Below the pieces are notes generated by a model that was not told the DNA's origin, ran no database searches, and saw nothing but the letters and a program-made list of their open reading frames with translations. A program made the position numbers and the translations under genes. A stretch of 64,000 nucleotides of DNA, from contig JAREIK010004338.1 of the NCBI GenBank assembly GCA_029783825.1, positions 62,001 to 126,000 on the forward strand, given 5' to 3'. This document shows positions 10,741 to 24,223 of the stretch, in pieces (the first letter of the stretch is position 1; each line of letters opens with the position of its first letter). This stretch comes from Sapria himalayana (lineage: Eukaryota; Streptophyta; Magnoliopsida; Malpighiales; Rafflesiaceae).

Positions 10741-12481
10741 TAGGCCTCCTTTTGATAAAGCTGAAATCGGTAAATATTCGACCCACAGCATTGTAATTAC
10801 ATAAAAGAAAATTTCTTTTGTACAAACCTATCAAATATTAAATCTTTTGTCATACATAAGTTCATATATGAGCCTGAGGCCCAGGACTTGAATTAGATAA
10901 GAGTTCGGCCCTTATTTGTATTTTAACATATATGAGCATGACCAACGGACACTCTCATGCTATGTGCTTACATATTGTTGATATTATATCTTTTGCCATG
11001 TAATTTAAGTTAGTGCAACAAATTAGTATTATCCCATATATAATTATATTTTAGGACACATAAAGTAAATGTAGTTATAAATAGTTACATCTAGTTAAAC
11101 ATATAGTTATATATAGATATATGCATACAAGTAGTTATAAGTAGATATACATAAATGTATAGAAATTTATAAATAAATATATAGCTTTACATATATGTAT
11201 ACATATATGTATACATAATTAAAAATAAAGTTTATTTATTTATATAGAGTTTTTTATAGTTATACAAATATTTATATATAGTTATACACATATAGTTAAA
11301 CATTATGTTGTATGTTTTTTTACATATAATTATAAATATAGTTACATATGGTTATACACATAGTTGCACATATAGTTAAACTTATATTTATACATGTATG
11401 TATATATATTTTTTCATATAATTTCATATATTTATACATATAATTATGTATAGGTATGGATATACTAAAATACATTTTTTATACTAATATATAAAAATGT
11501 ATATTAAATATATATTGTTAATTATATATTTAAATATAGTTATGTATAAAGTTTTTATTGTTATACATATAGCAAGATAAAATTATTTATAGTTATATTT
11601 TATTATACATATAATATATATAGTTATAAAAAATTATATATCGTTAAACATTTAGATATATATATATATATTCACATGATTAATTATATTTAGTTTTACA
11701 TAAATTTATACAAAGTTATAAACAAATATTTAGATTTATAATATGTATACACATATGTATAAAAAGTTAAAAATATAGTTATATTTAATTATATAATGTT
11801 TTATTTAGTTTTAAAAATATTTATATATAGTTACACATATAATTAAACATAATGTTGTATGTTGTTCTACATGTAATTGTAAATATAGTTACATGTGGTT
11901 ATACATATAGTACACATAAAGTTATACTTATATTTATACATGTAGGTATATCATATAATTTTATATATTTATACATATAGTAATGTATAGGTATAGATAT
12001 GAAAAAATACATTTTTATATACTAATATATACTAATAAATATTAAATATAAGTTGTAACTTATATATTTAAATATAGTTATGTATAAAGCTTTTATAGTT
12101 ATACATATAATAAGATACATAAATTTATAGTTATGAGTTATTATACATATTGTATATATAGCTATAGATATTTTTATTTAGTTAAACATATAGTTATATA
12201 TAAATATATTAATACAAATAGTTATACATAAATATATAATGTTATAAATAAATATATAGATATAAATATATGTATACATAGTTACAAATATAGTTATATT
12301 TAATTATATAGAGTGTTATATAGGTATACAATATTTATATATAGTTATACAACTATTTATATATAGTTATACACATATAGTTAAACATAATGTTGTATGT
12401 TATTATACATTTAATTATAAATATAGTTACATGTTGTTATACATATAGTTACACATATAGTTATACTTATATTAATACATG

Positions 12482-12535
<54 letters not shown>

Positions 12536-12717
12536 ATATAATTTTATATCTGTATTCATATAGTTATCTATAGGTATATATATATATATGGTAAAATACA
12601 TTTTTATAAACTAATTTATAAATGTATATTTAATATATGTTGTTAATTATATTTTTAAATATAGTTATGTATAATATTTTATAGTTATCCATATAGTCAA
12701 AAATAATTATTTATAGT

Positions 12718-13653
12718 TATATGTTCTTATACCTTTGGGATTCAATGGCAAAAAGACACAAAACAGAAAATAAACAAGTTCGGCTTGTAACAGATCAGAA
12801 CAAAGTAAATGCGGTCTAGTATTTTAGGCATGCGATATATAAATATAAATACAATTTAAATCACCCTAGAAACAGGTGATGTCATCCACATAATAGAACA
12901 AAACTCAAGCAAAATAGGCAAAGATTAGATCCACATCCAGATACGTCAACAAAGTTTGCCTCATCCTGCTAAAATTGTTTATGATTTGCTGGTAATGTAA
13001 TTGGAAAACTAATCAAGACCCTCGTAGTGGCCCTCGCCATAGGTAGCATAGCTGCTCTGAATATGCCAATGACATTGGAGAAGAGAGTGAAGTCCTAGTT
13101 GTCAGTAATTTTAGCTGCATTCATCACATTGGGAAGATCTTGCTTATTGGCAGACACTAGCAAAACTGCATCTTGAAGCTTTTCCTTGTTTAGCATCCTA
13201 TGCAACTCATCTCTGGCTTCAACAACTCAATCTCTATCATTGTTGTCCACCACAAATATGAGACATTTGGTATTTTGGAACTAATCCCTCCAAAAAGGGA
13301 AAATCTTGTCTTAACCCCCAACATCCCACACAGTGAAATTGATATTTTTGTATTTAACAATCTTTACATTGAAGACAATAGTAGGAATTGTGGTGACAAT
13401 ATTACCAAGCTTCAACTTTTACAGAATGGTTGTCTTAATGCCAACATCAAGACCTAGCATTAAAATTCTCATCTCCTTGTTGTCAAACAGCCTGCTGAAT
13501 AGCTTTGTGAACATAAACCTCATTTTTCCACTAAAACTCAATCCCTTTGTCGTATCGCAGTAAAGAGATCTGATGAGAGAAAGAAACAGAATCAATAAAC
13601 CTCAAATGATGGTCACCAGAGAGGGTGGTTAACCTATATATGTTCTTATACCT
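12718..13653 (-). mobile_element. Retroposed ARF1 mRNA copy with 17-bp target-site duplications
   Basis: The 17-mer TATATGTTCTTATACCT stands at 12718-12734 and again at 13637-13653, enclosing about 900 bp of non-repetitive sequence. The insert contains a 5' leader, a full-length intronless ARF1-type reading frame and a 3' trailer in minus orientation, all inside AT-rich ATAGTTATA repeat DNA. The related array in element 2 (about 58121-58155) shows the uninterrupted version of this site, with tgttattatacat continuing directly into atagtatatata. A long duplication around an intronless gene copy is the mark of LINE-mediated retroposition. A poly(A) tail is not evident at the 3' end (near 12735). 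Confidence 0.85.
12979..13523 (-). pseudogene. ARF1: ARF1-type small GTPase, processed pseudogene
   Basis: The minus-strand frame from ATG 13523 to TAA 12979 is the whole ARF1 coding region without introns. ARF1 is the GTPase that recruits COPI and other coats at the Golgi. Visible: [20 protein letters not shown], the P-loop region [11 protein letters not shown] (family GLDAAGKTTIL), switch [17 protein letters not shown] of the switch II region, [21 protein letters not shown] and the NKQD guanine-specificity motif. The length is 545 bp against 546 for a 181-codon ARF1, fitting one base lost near 13077. Stops replace residues after KTTIL (Tyr), after DVGG (Gln), before FQN (Tyr), at DRERV (Arg) and at LDWLSN (Trp). 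It is non-functional. Plant ARF1 genes contain several introns, so this copy came from spliced RNA. Confidence 0.93.
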
Positions 13654-14150
13654 ATAGTATATATAATTAAAAATAGAGTTATATATAGTTAAACATATAA
13701 TTATATATAGATATATTCATACAAGTAGTTATAAGTATTTATACATAAATATATACAAAGTTATAAATAAATATATAAATTTAATTATATGAATACATAT
13801 AAGTATACATATATACAAAAATAATTTTATTTAATTATATAGAGTATTACATAATCATACAAATATTTATATATAGTTATACACATATAGTTATAAATAT
13901 GTATGTAGTTAAAAATATACTTATAGTAAAATACAATTATATATAGTTATATATTATTATACATATGATATATTTTGTTAAAAATATAGTTATTTAGAAT
14001 TACTCATATAGTTATAAAATATTATATAGTTGAAAATAATTATATATATTTATTAATATAGTTATAAAAATAGTTTACATAGTTACAAATATAGTTAAAT
14101 ATAATTCTGAAAAGTTTTATATATTTATAAAATATTTATAAATAGTTATA

Positions 14151-16690
14151 ATATACTATGATAACAACACATTCTAAAATGCCTAATTGAATTACACCAC
14201 TATAGAGAAAGAACTTGTATCAATAATCTTTTCTCTTGGGAAATTAATATCATATTTAGTGGGAACCAAAGGCATAAAATATACTAAATATTCTATAATC
14301 AAATATCTCATAGAAAAGAAAGATGTCAGGCCTAGATTGATTTAATGTTTTTTTCTATTACAATAGTTTGAATTAAAGATATTAAATAAGAAATGTACAT
14401 ATAATCAAAATTTAAAATAGCTTATCAAGACTAGAAAAAGATGATAGAAGAGTTGTTGAAGAAGATATTAAATAAAATTTATTATTTGAACAAATTATAG
14501 TATTGAATCAAAATATAACTCCATGATATGTAGTATTGAATGTACCTTATCATTGCAAGTAGTAGTCTGATCAAATTTTGAGGCAAAGTGTTATAGATGG
14601 GATATTAGTAGTATCTTGCAATAATCCCACTTTTTGCTCATGCTCTCATGAATTTGTGGAACATGTTAATATTTATGTGCTTAAGTATTTTTCTTCTCAA
14701 AATTAATGTTGATATTAACATATGTATGTATGAATAAAATGTGCATATACACTACCCTACACACATACACACGTTTATACATCTATATACATTAGTATAC
14801 AATATATATTAGCATACACATTTTTGTACTTGTGTATATATTCACACATGTATCTATATTTTAAAAGTAGTGTGTATATACTTGTATGCATGTATATACT
14901 ACTCTACACCTACACAAACACACACATAAACCTATATATGTAATATATTTCTAAAGTTACACATGAAACTAGTATATATGTGTGTATGTGTTTGTGTAAA
15001 TGTATTTAAAATATTTTGATTTTGAAAATTTAATTAAGATAAAATATTATATATTGTACACAATTTATAAAATATTGTAAATTCTTTATATTTAAAACAA
15101 ATATTTGGGTGTGTGTGTGTGTGTGTATGAAGCATATTAATGCGTAAAATGAAATTATGAAGTAAATATATAAGCTTCTATTTTATTCAAATTGTTGTTT
15201 TTTTAATATTTATATTAAAATACCTATCATTATACTCATATAAATAAATGAAGTTGGCATATTTGTAAATTATTTTGATTTTACAATAATGTTAAAAATT
15301 AAAATATAGTTCATAAATAGATAATATTGTTTTTGTTTTTCTATATAATTTTTTTATTAAAATATTAATGTCTATGATAAATTTCTACCTATTATTTATT
15401 GTTATTAATAAATTTTTAGAAACTTTAAAATTCAAACAAATATAGTGTAGTGCATATAAATACATGCCTTTATTATTTTGTAAAAAATCAATTATTTCTT
15501 TAATTATGTTCAAACAAAATAGATTACTATATAAATACAAAGTACATTTTTCTACAAGTAATTATTTTTTTTATTTAAAATATATAAATGACCACTAAAT
15601 ATATGAATTTGTTTTTTTAAATAATTATTTGTAAATTTTATTTTTCAAATTTAATACATTACAATATTTTATTTGTAATTAATAAATACATTTCAAACAT
15701 TATTTATTTATAATAAATATAACATATTAAATATTATGAGGTGCTAATTTTATTCTGTAAATAAATTTTATTTTTAAAGTTTTATCTTTGTAAATTTGAA
15801 ACTACATCACATATATATTTTAAAAATTTTTTATAATATTTATTACACAATCATATTATTATTTGTTTTGAAATTTACAAAATGAATTTTAACAAATGAA
15901 CATTTTATTAGAAATCAATTTTAGTTAAATGATATTAAGTAATACAAAAATGCAAACCCTAACCATATTAAATCATAATGATTTATACACGCATAAAAAT
16001 ACAAAAAAAACATTTACGATTTAAAAAATTAAATTTAAGTTCCTAAAATATATGGGAAAATGATATATATACAATATCCAAAAAAACTTGTATGAATGAG
16101 ATAAATGATATGAATGGATATTAACTTTATAGAGCTTGTAGATATACATGTAGATGTAGTTATATATATTTTTTCATGTAATTAAATATAATTATACATA
16201 TGGCTATGTATAGGTATCAATGTAGATAAATACATTTATATATAGTAATATGTTGATATACATATTGTTAAATACATGTATATATAGTTATATATCTATA
16301 TATATATGTATATTATATATACGTTGTTATATTTATACATAGTTGTGTTTATGTATACCATTTTTATAGTTATAGATATAGTAAAATACACTTATATAAG
16401 AAATTCGAATTATATCACACATGTATATTGATGTATAGTTATGTCTAAATACACTTATATAAAATACACATATGTTTATGTATTTTGTTTATGTATACTA
16501 TTTATATATAGTTATGTATATTGATGTAGATATCAAGTCGGCATACCTAATGTGCACCATCAACATCTACACAATTAGAATGCATTATATCACAAATGAA
16601 TAAAGTATGTATACGAATAAGTTTATATAATCAATCCAAGCATACCATGGTGATTAATGAAGAAGAATTTCAGTAAAAAAAATAACAGAA
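14151..16690. other. AT-rich intergenic DNA with dinucleotide-rich patches, no gene
   Basis: No coding similarity recognised. Microsatellite-like patches include ACACA/TGTGT-rich sequence at about 14745-15000 and a (GT)n run at 15112-15127. TATA-rich sequence resembling the neighbouring arrays returns at about 16140-16520. 'CACTATAGAGAAAGAAC' at 14197 resembles a CACTA end but has no supporting structure. Confidence 0.5.
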
Positions 16691-16699
16691 TCAAAACAC

Positions 16700-17940
16700 A
16701 CAGGCTTGCATTAAGATAATCGATGAGAATTAGGGTATAAAATGTACCTCAAATCAATAACAAATTATCGTTTATCTTCGATTAAGTTTTGATGCATCGG
16801 TGTCGAGAGATAAATGGTTGACTATGGAGGACTTGCGCTTCACTTGTTAGAGTTGTCTCTCGAGTCTCGACAACAAGTGAATATATATATATATATTACA
16901 AAAATATTTATATTTTTAATTATTAAAACATTAAATAAACAATATATATATAAAATACAAAAAGTCTCATTTATTTTATTTACTATCAAAAATTTTTCAA
17001 TAAAATTAATGTGCATGTAGCAAGGTACACATGAAAAACAAACACCTTACAATTTTTTATTATAATATTAATTAAACAATAAATATATAAATAATTTAAA
17101 ATATATATATATGTTTAGCCTTATAAAAAAATATCAAATAGCTACAAAATTAACAAACTTCATATAATAAGACTTACATGAAAAGATGATTTTTCTTCTA
17201 GCCACTCTCCTAAGAGTTATAAAATACTCTTAATGTTAAAAAATATATAAAATTTTATATTTTATGGTTATAAATTTTTAAGAATTCATATTAATTTTTA
17301 TGATGATAATATGAAATAATTATAAAGGCATAAAATTTCATATTATTTGATATCATTAATAATTTTTAAAATTCAAAAAATTACTTAAAGTGAGAAGATA
17401 ATTAAAAAAAGTTATATTTATTATTTTAATAAAGACTTAATATTAAAAGCTAATAGTAAAAATATTTCTCAATTGTTTAATTCTAATAAATTTTAGTAGC
17501 AGCAAACATTTATGTATTTATTTTAAAATATTTAACTATTATTTTTTAACTTTATTGAAAAATTTTATATTTTTATTATATTTCAAGATTTTTAAAATTT
17601 TGTATTAATTATTTTTTTAAAAGATTCCTATTATCATAAACATTTTTTTATACTTATAATAATATTAATATTTACTAGTTTATTTATCAATTCAAATAAT
17701 TTTGAATATATTTTTTATTTTATAATACAATTAATAATTTTACATTTATATTAGTAGAAATTTTAGTGTATGTTAATTTAATTTTTAAAATATCAAAAAA
17801 ATTTATTATACTTATGAATTAATTATGTAATGTTACTTTAATACAAATTTTAAAGTTTCTTAATTAAAAAGTTTATAAAAATTTTTTTATAATTTTTTTA
17901 AAAATTAATACATCATAAAAAAAGTTATTTTAGTCCTTAT
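16700..17940. repeat. Dispersed repeat R2, copy 1
   Basis: Matches 62950-64000 in the same orientation with the same order of landmarks: AATCGATGA, CAAATCAATA, a TCGAGAGATA...GAGGACTT...GTTAGAG segment, attaaaacattaaataaac, (TA)n, attaatgtgc(a/g)tgtagcaagg, and a long AT-rich tail with taaagtgagaagataatt. No protein frame or terminal structure was recognised, so the repeat class is open. This copy runs directly into the TCTA satellite at about 17945. Confidence 0.75.
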
Positions 17941-18539
17941 TTATATAATTTTTTTTTTGAATTATCTATTTGTCTATTTATTTTTAATCTATTTTTTTAT
18001 CTATCTATTTATCTATTTATCTATCTATCTATCTTTATATATGCTTGTTTATCTTTCCTGTCTATCTAATTGTCAATCTATATGTCTATCTGTTTGTCTA
18101 TTTTATCACTATCTACCTGTTTATCTATCTATCTATCTATCTGTGTATCTACTATCTATCTATCTTTTTTTGTGACTATCTATTAGTATATATATATATT
18201 TATCTAAATATATTTCTATCTGGCTATTAATCTGTCTAACTAGCTCTCAATCTATATGTCTAAATATCTATATTTCTCACTATCTATTTGTCTATCTATA
18301 TATCTATTTAACTATCTATCTATCACTCTATTTAAATGAATTTCTATCTATCTTTCTATCTTTTTTCTATATGTATATCTATTTGTTTCTCTATCTATTT
18401 GTTTGTCTATCTACTTGTCTATCTATCTTTAAATTTATATATCTATCTATCATTCTATCTGACTATCTATTTGTTTGTTTATCTATCTATCTGTGTTTAT
18501 TTATGTGTCTATCTGTCTATTTATCTGATTATCTATCTA

Positions 18540-19050
18540 TTTATTTATCTATATGACTGTCTATCTATCTATCTTTTTATCTATCTATCTATCTACCTAA
18601 CTTTGTGTCAATTTGTCTGTCATTCTTTCTATCTATTTATCTGTCTATCTATATGTCTATTTTTATGTCTATCTATCTATTTGTATTGATATCTAAATTT
18701 TTATCTATATTAATATATATCTATCTATTTTAATTTTTATTTGTCTATCTAATTATCTATCTATGTGTCTATCTATATATTTATCTGATTATCAATCAAT
18801 CTATCTATCTATATGACTGTCTATCTAGTCTATCTTTTTATCTATCTATCTACCTAACATTGTGTCAATTTGTCTGTCAATCTTTCTATCTATTTGTCTA
18901 TCTATCTATATGCTTATTTTTAAGTCTATATATATGTACATCTATCTATCTATCTATCTATTTCTCTATCTATCTATCTAACTATCTGTATTGATATCTA
19001 ACTTTATAACTATATTTCTATATATCTATCTATTTGCATTTCTATTTGTC
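18540..19050 (+). repeat. Two-copy higher-order duplication of about 257 bp within the satellite
   Basis: atatgactgtctatcta at 18551 recurs at 18811, and CCTAAC(T/A)TTGTGTCAATTTG at 18596 recurs at 18853, followed in both by similar downstream sequence including gtattgatatctaa. The copies have diverged at several positions, suggesting an old unequal exchange. Confidence 0.7.
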
Positions 19051-19441
19051 TATATATATATCTATCTATGTGTCGATTTGTGTGTCTATCTATATGTGTA
19101 TCTATATATTTTTCTATCTATATTTCTCTCTATCTATTTATTTATCTATTTATCTATCTATCTACCTATCTGTCTGTCTATCTATCTATCAAACTATTTA
19201 TGTGTCTATCTATCTATCAAACAATTTATGTGTCTATCTATCTATCTATCTTTTATCTATCTATCTATCTATCTATTGTATTTTTATTTGTATACCTATC
19301 CATCTATCTATCTCTATATCTATCTATCTATCAATTTATCTATCTGATTAACTATTTGTCTATTTATCTCTAATAATTTTTCTATCTATATCTCTATCTA
19401 TCTTTCTATCTATCTGTCAATCTCCCTATCTATATATCAAT

Positions 19442-19489
<48 letters not shown>

Positions 19490-19502
19490 ATCTATCTATC
19501 TT

Positions 19503-19560
<58 letters not shown>

Positions 19561-19738
19561 TTATATATATATCAGTCAATATATATATATGGTTATCTAT
19601 CTATCTATATATCTATCTATCTTATATCTGTATATCTATTTTTCTATCTATCTATCTATTTGCTTATCTATCTTTCTATCTATCTAACTACCTATCTATA
19701 TATCAATTGATTTATATGTCTATCAATTAATCTACCTG

Positions 19739-19769
<31 letters not shown>

Positions 19770-19950
19770 ATATATATGTCTATCTATCTTTCTATATATA
19801 TGTCTATCTATCTATCTATCTATCAATCTATCTATCTACCTGTCTTTCTAATAGTCTATCTATCTATCTATATATGTATTTATCTATATATCTATCTATA
19901 TATCTATTTATCAATTTATCTATCTATCAATATATCTATTAATCTATCTA

Positions 19951-20254
19951 TCAATTTGTCTATCAATCTGTCTATCAATATATTTATCAATCTATCTATC
20001 AACCAGACAATCTATCTCCCTATTTTTCTATCTATCAATCAATATGTCTACCTATCTTTCTATCTATTTATATATTTATGTATCTGTCTATCTTTCCATC
20101 TATCAATTTGTCTATCAATCTGTCTATCAATATATTTATCTATCTATCTATCAACCAGACAATCTATCTCCCTATTTTTCTATCTATCAATCAATATGTC
20201 TACATATCTTTCTATCTATTTATATATTTATGTATCTGTCTATCTTTCCATCTA
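19951..20254 (+). repeat. 152-bp tandem duplication within the satellite
   Basis: tcaatttgtctatcaatctg begins at 19951 and again at 20103. The two copies share the rare word AACCAGACAATCTATCTCCC and nearly all other bases, differing at only a few sites, so the duplication is recent compared with the surrounding array. Confidence 0.85.
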
Positions 20255-23200
20255 TTTATTTGTCTATCTATCGATCTATATATCTGTCTATTTATCTATC
20301 TATCTTTCTCTCTTTCTATCTTTCTATCTAACTTTCTATCTATCAATATATCTATATATATGTCTCTCTGTCTATTTAACTATTTATCAATATATCTATC
20401 TATTTAACTCTTTGTCTTTCTTTATGTCTAACAATTTTACTATCTATATATCTATCTATTTGTCTATTTATCTATCTGTCTAACTATCTATTTGTCTATC
20501 TATCTATCTCTGTATCAATCTTACTATCTATCTATTTGTTTATCTAACTATCTAACTAACTATCTATAAATCTATCAATCTATCTATCTATCTATTTGTA
20601 CATCTATTTGTCTAACTAACTAACTAACTATCTATCTATCTTAATATGTCTATGTGCCTATCATTCAATCAATTAATCAATCTATATATTTTATCTATCT
20701 ATTAATCTATCTGTCTATCTATATATTTTTCCATCTATTTATTTGTCTATCTATCTATCTTTCTCTCCATATATTTGTCTATATATTTGTCTATCTATCT
20801 GATTATATATCTTTCTATCAATCTATCTATATATATATCAATTTATATTTTATATCTAAATGTCTTTCCATCTATCTATATATATATCTATCTATTTGTC
20901 TATCTATCTCTTTATATATCTATCTATTTATCTCTCTGTATTTCTATATGTTTATTTATTTTTCTATCTGTTTATATATCTCTCTGTCTATTTGTCTATT
21001 TATCACTCTATCTACTTATCTTTCTATATGTCTGTCTATCTTTTATTAAATTTTTTGTGTATCTATATTTCTATCTATTTTTCTATCTATCTATATATTT
21101 ATCTGTGTATCTATTTGTTTATCGATATACCTATTTATCTATCGATCTAACTATATATCTATCTATTTATCTACCTATTTGTCTATCAATCTATATGTGT
21201 ATTTATATATTTGTCAATATGTCTATCTATTAATCTATTTATCTATTTATTTGTCTATTTATCTATCTACCAAATCTATCTATCTCTCTATCTATCTTTT
21301 TCTTTATATTTCCATTAGTCTATCAATCTATAAGTCTATATATCTATATAGTTGTATATCCATCTATCTTTCTATTCTTCTATCCATCTATCTATCTATC
21401 CATCAATCTGTCTATCTATCTATATATTAGTCTATCTATCTATTTGTCAAACTATCTATATGTTTGTCTAATTATCTTTATATCTGTATATATTTCTAAC
21501 TTTCTATTTATCTAATTATCTATTTATCTATGTATATATTTATCTCTCTATCAATCTATCAATCTATTAATCTATATATGTGTTTATCTTTGTAACTATC
21601 TAATTCACTAACTAACTAACAATATATCTATCTATATGTCTATTTTTCTATCTATTTATATATCTATTTATATGTTTATCTATCTATTTGTGTATCTATC
21701 TATTTGTCAATCTGTTTATCTATCAATCTATCTGTCTATCTATCTATCTAGAAATCTATCTATCTTTCTATCGATCTATCTTTATATCTATCTATTAATA
21801 TATCAATCTATAAGTCTATGAATCTATCCATCTATCTATTTGTCTATTTATATATTTGTCTATCTATCAATTTGTATAATTTTCTATATGTCTATCTCAT
21901 TAACTATATATATATATATGACTTAACTTTCTATTTGTATTTTTTGTCTACCTGTCTATTTATCTATTTGTCTATGTATCAATCAATTAATTTATCAATC
22001 TATCTATTTGTTTATATTTCTATCAATCTAATTTACTAACTAACTAAAATATATCAATTATATATGGTCTATCTCTCTATCTATCTGTCTGTCTGCCTGT
22101 CTATCTATATTTTTATCTATCTGTCTATCTATCTATATTTTTATCTGACTATCTATCTATTAATCTATTTGATTATCTATTTGTCTATCTTTCTATCTAT
22201 ATATATGTATATAGATCTCTCTAACTAAATATATATCTATTTTCATATATTTCTTTCTATTGATCTATATTTCTATATGTCTACCTATCTATCTATCTAT
22301 TTTTATATATGTCTAAGTTTAAATCTATATATCTATGTAACTATCTATTTTTCTATCTATTTATATGTCTAACTATCTAACTATCTTTATGTCTATGAGT
22401 CTATCAATCTATCATTCTATCAATCAATCTATCTAGCTATATGTCTTTCTATCTATTTAACTATATATTTCTATATAAATCTTTCTATTTATATGTCTAC
22501 ATATCTAACTATTTATTAGTCTATTAGTCTATTAGTTTATAAGTCTAAATGTCTCTTTATTTATCTACCTATTTTTCTATCTGTCTATCTATCTATTTAT
22601 CTGTCTGTCAATTTACTAATCTGTCTATGTATTAATCTATCTATTTAACATTTCATTAATCAATCTATCTAACTATTTGTCTATCTTTCTATAGGTATAT
22701 CTATCTTTCTTTCTATATTTCAATTTGCCTATCTATATATCTATTTATGTGTCTATCTATCTAATTCTCTAACTAACTAATTATTTGTCTGTCTATTTAT
22801 TTATCTATCTATCTATGTAACAATCTATTTTTCTATTAGTCTATAAGTCTATCTATCTATCTGATTATATTTATATGTGTTTATATGTCTATCTATCTAT
22901 TTATCTATATATCTATTTATGTATCTTAATATCTATCTTTATATCTCTCTATCTTTTTATCTATCTATATTGTATTATCTATATATCTATCTATCACTCT
23001 ATTTGACTATATGACTATCTCTTTATTTATTTATATGCCTTTATGTTTATCATTCTATGAGTCTATGTGTTTTCTATCTATATATCAATTTATCTAATCA
23101 TCAATATTTCTATATGTTTATATGTATATTTTTTTTCTACATATATATATATATATATATCTATCTATTTATTTGTCTATCTATCTATCAATATATCTAT

Positions 23201-24172
23201 TTGTATATATATCCATCAAACTATCTAGCTATATGACTATCTATCTATATATTTGTTTATATGTCTATATGTTAATCTATCAATATATGTAACTATCTAA
23301 GTATCTATCTTTCTATTTGTCTATCCATCTAAATGTCTAACTTTCTATTTGTCTATATGTCTATGTATCTATTTGTCTATTTATTAATTTGTCAATCTTT
23401 CAATTTATCTATTTTTTTATCTTTCTATCTATCTATTTCACTAACTACCTAACAATATATCTGTCTATATGTTTATCTATCTTTTTGTCTATTTGTCGAA
23501 CTATTTAATTATCTTTGTGTCTATTAGTCTATCAGTTTATTTATCTTTTGTCAATCTCTCTAACTACATATGTGTATGTTAAGCTAACTGTTTATTTGTC
23601 TATCTATTTGTTTAGTTGTCTATATGTTTATATATCTATCTGTCTATCTATTTATGTCTCTTTGTTTCTATGTGTATATATATTTATCTATCTATTTGTA
23701 TATATATCTATCTATCTTATGTTTGTGTATCTATCTATCTATCTATTTATTTATTTATTTATCTATCTATCTATATATATATATATATATCTATCTGTGT
23801 ATTCCATATGGTTTTCCATCTATCTCTTTGCTATCATCTATGTTTATATGTGTATATCTATCTATTTATATATATATCTATCTATCTATCTTTTCCACTT
23901 ATCTATCTATTTGTCCATATTTGTATCTATCTATCTCTTTTTCTATCTATCCGCCTATATTTATATGTTTATTTGTATATCTATCAATCAATATATATAT
24001 CTATCTGTAAATCTATTTATCTGTCTATCTATATATTTGTCTATCAATTTATCTGTCGATCTATATATCTATATGTTTATATGTTTATCTATCTATCGAT
24101 TTTTTCTCTATTTATCTATATATTTGTTTATCTATCTATCTATCTAAATATTTTTCTATCTATCTATTTATC

Positions 24173-24223
<51 letters not shown>

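Larger units (their letters stand above)
7850..14150. mobile_element. CACTA element 1: internally deleted derivative, right end not found
   Basis: The left terminus is CACTACAAAAAAAATCCC at 7850, followed by subterminal CCCTAGCTAAA/AGCTAGGGA repeats. The block order matches element 2 at 46329-59884: subterminal repeats, conserved spacer, GC-rich trinucleotide island, a conserved tail (AAACTCTACCCAAAAAATTC near 10540), a conserved block (10790-11030 matching 56820-57060) and arrays of ATAGTTATA repeats. Sequence equivalent to element 2 between about 50440 and 56800, which holds the two protein genes, is missing, so this is an internal deletion derivative. Beyond about 14150 I see no TTGTAGTG-type right terminus. 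The end coordinate is where recognisable element sequence stops, not a proven boundary. Confidence 0.6.
11040..14150. repeat. AT-rich tandem repeat of about 550 bp (ATAGTTATA family), interrupted by a retrocopy
   Basis: The sequence is made of ATAGTTATA, TAGTTAAACATATAGTTA and TATACATGTATG words that recur at long range. The anchor gttaaacat followed by a tatatag-type stretch appears near 11095, 11645, 12180 and, allowing for the 919-bp insertion and its duplicated site, near 13690. This gives units of about 535-590 bp, around five copies. Element 2 has a shorter version at 57080-58370. A pure (TA)n tract lies at about 12486-12532. Confidence 0.65.

Noticed and set aside
13200..13563. Two plus-strand open frames (85 and 76 codons)
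   Set aside because: They are the antisense shadow of the ARF1 pseudogene.
14190..14215. CACTATAGAGAAAG as another CACTA end
   Set aside because: No subterminal repeats and no matching right end.
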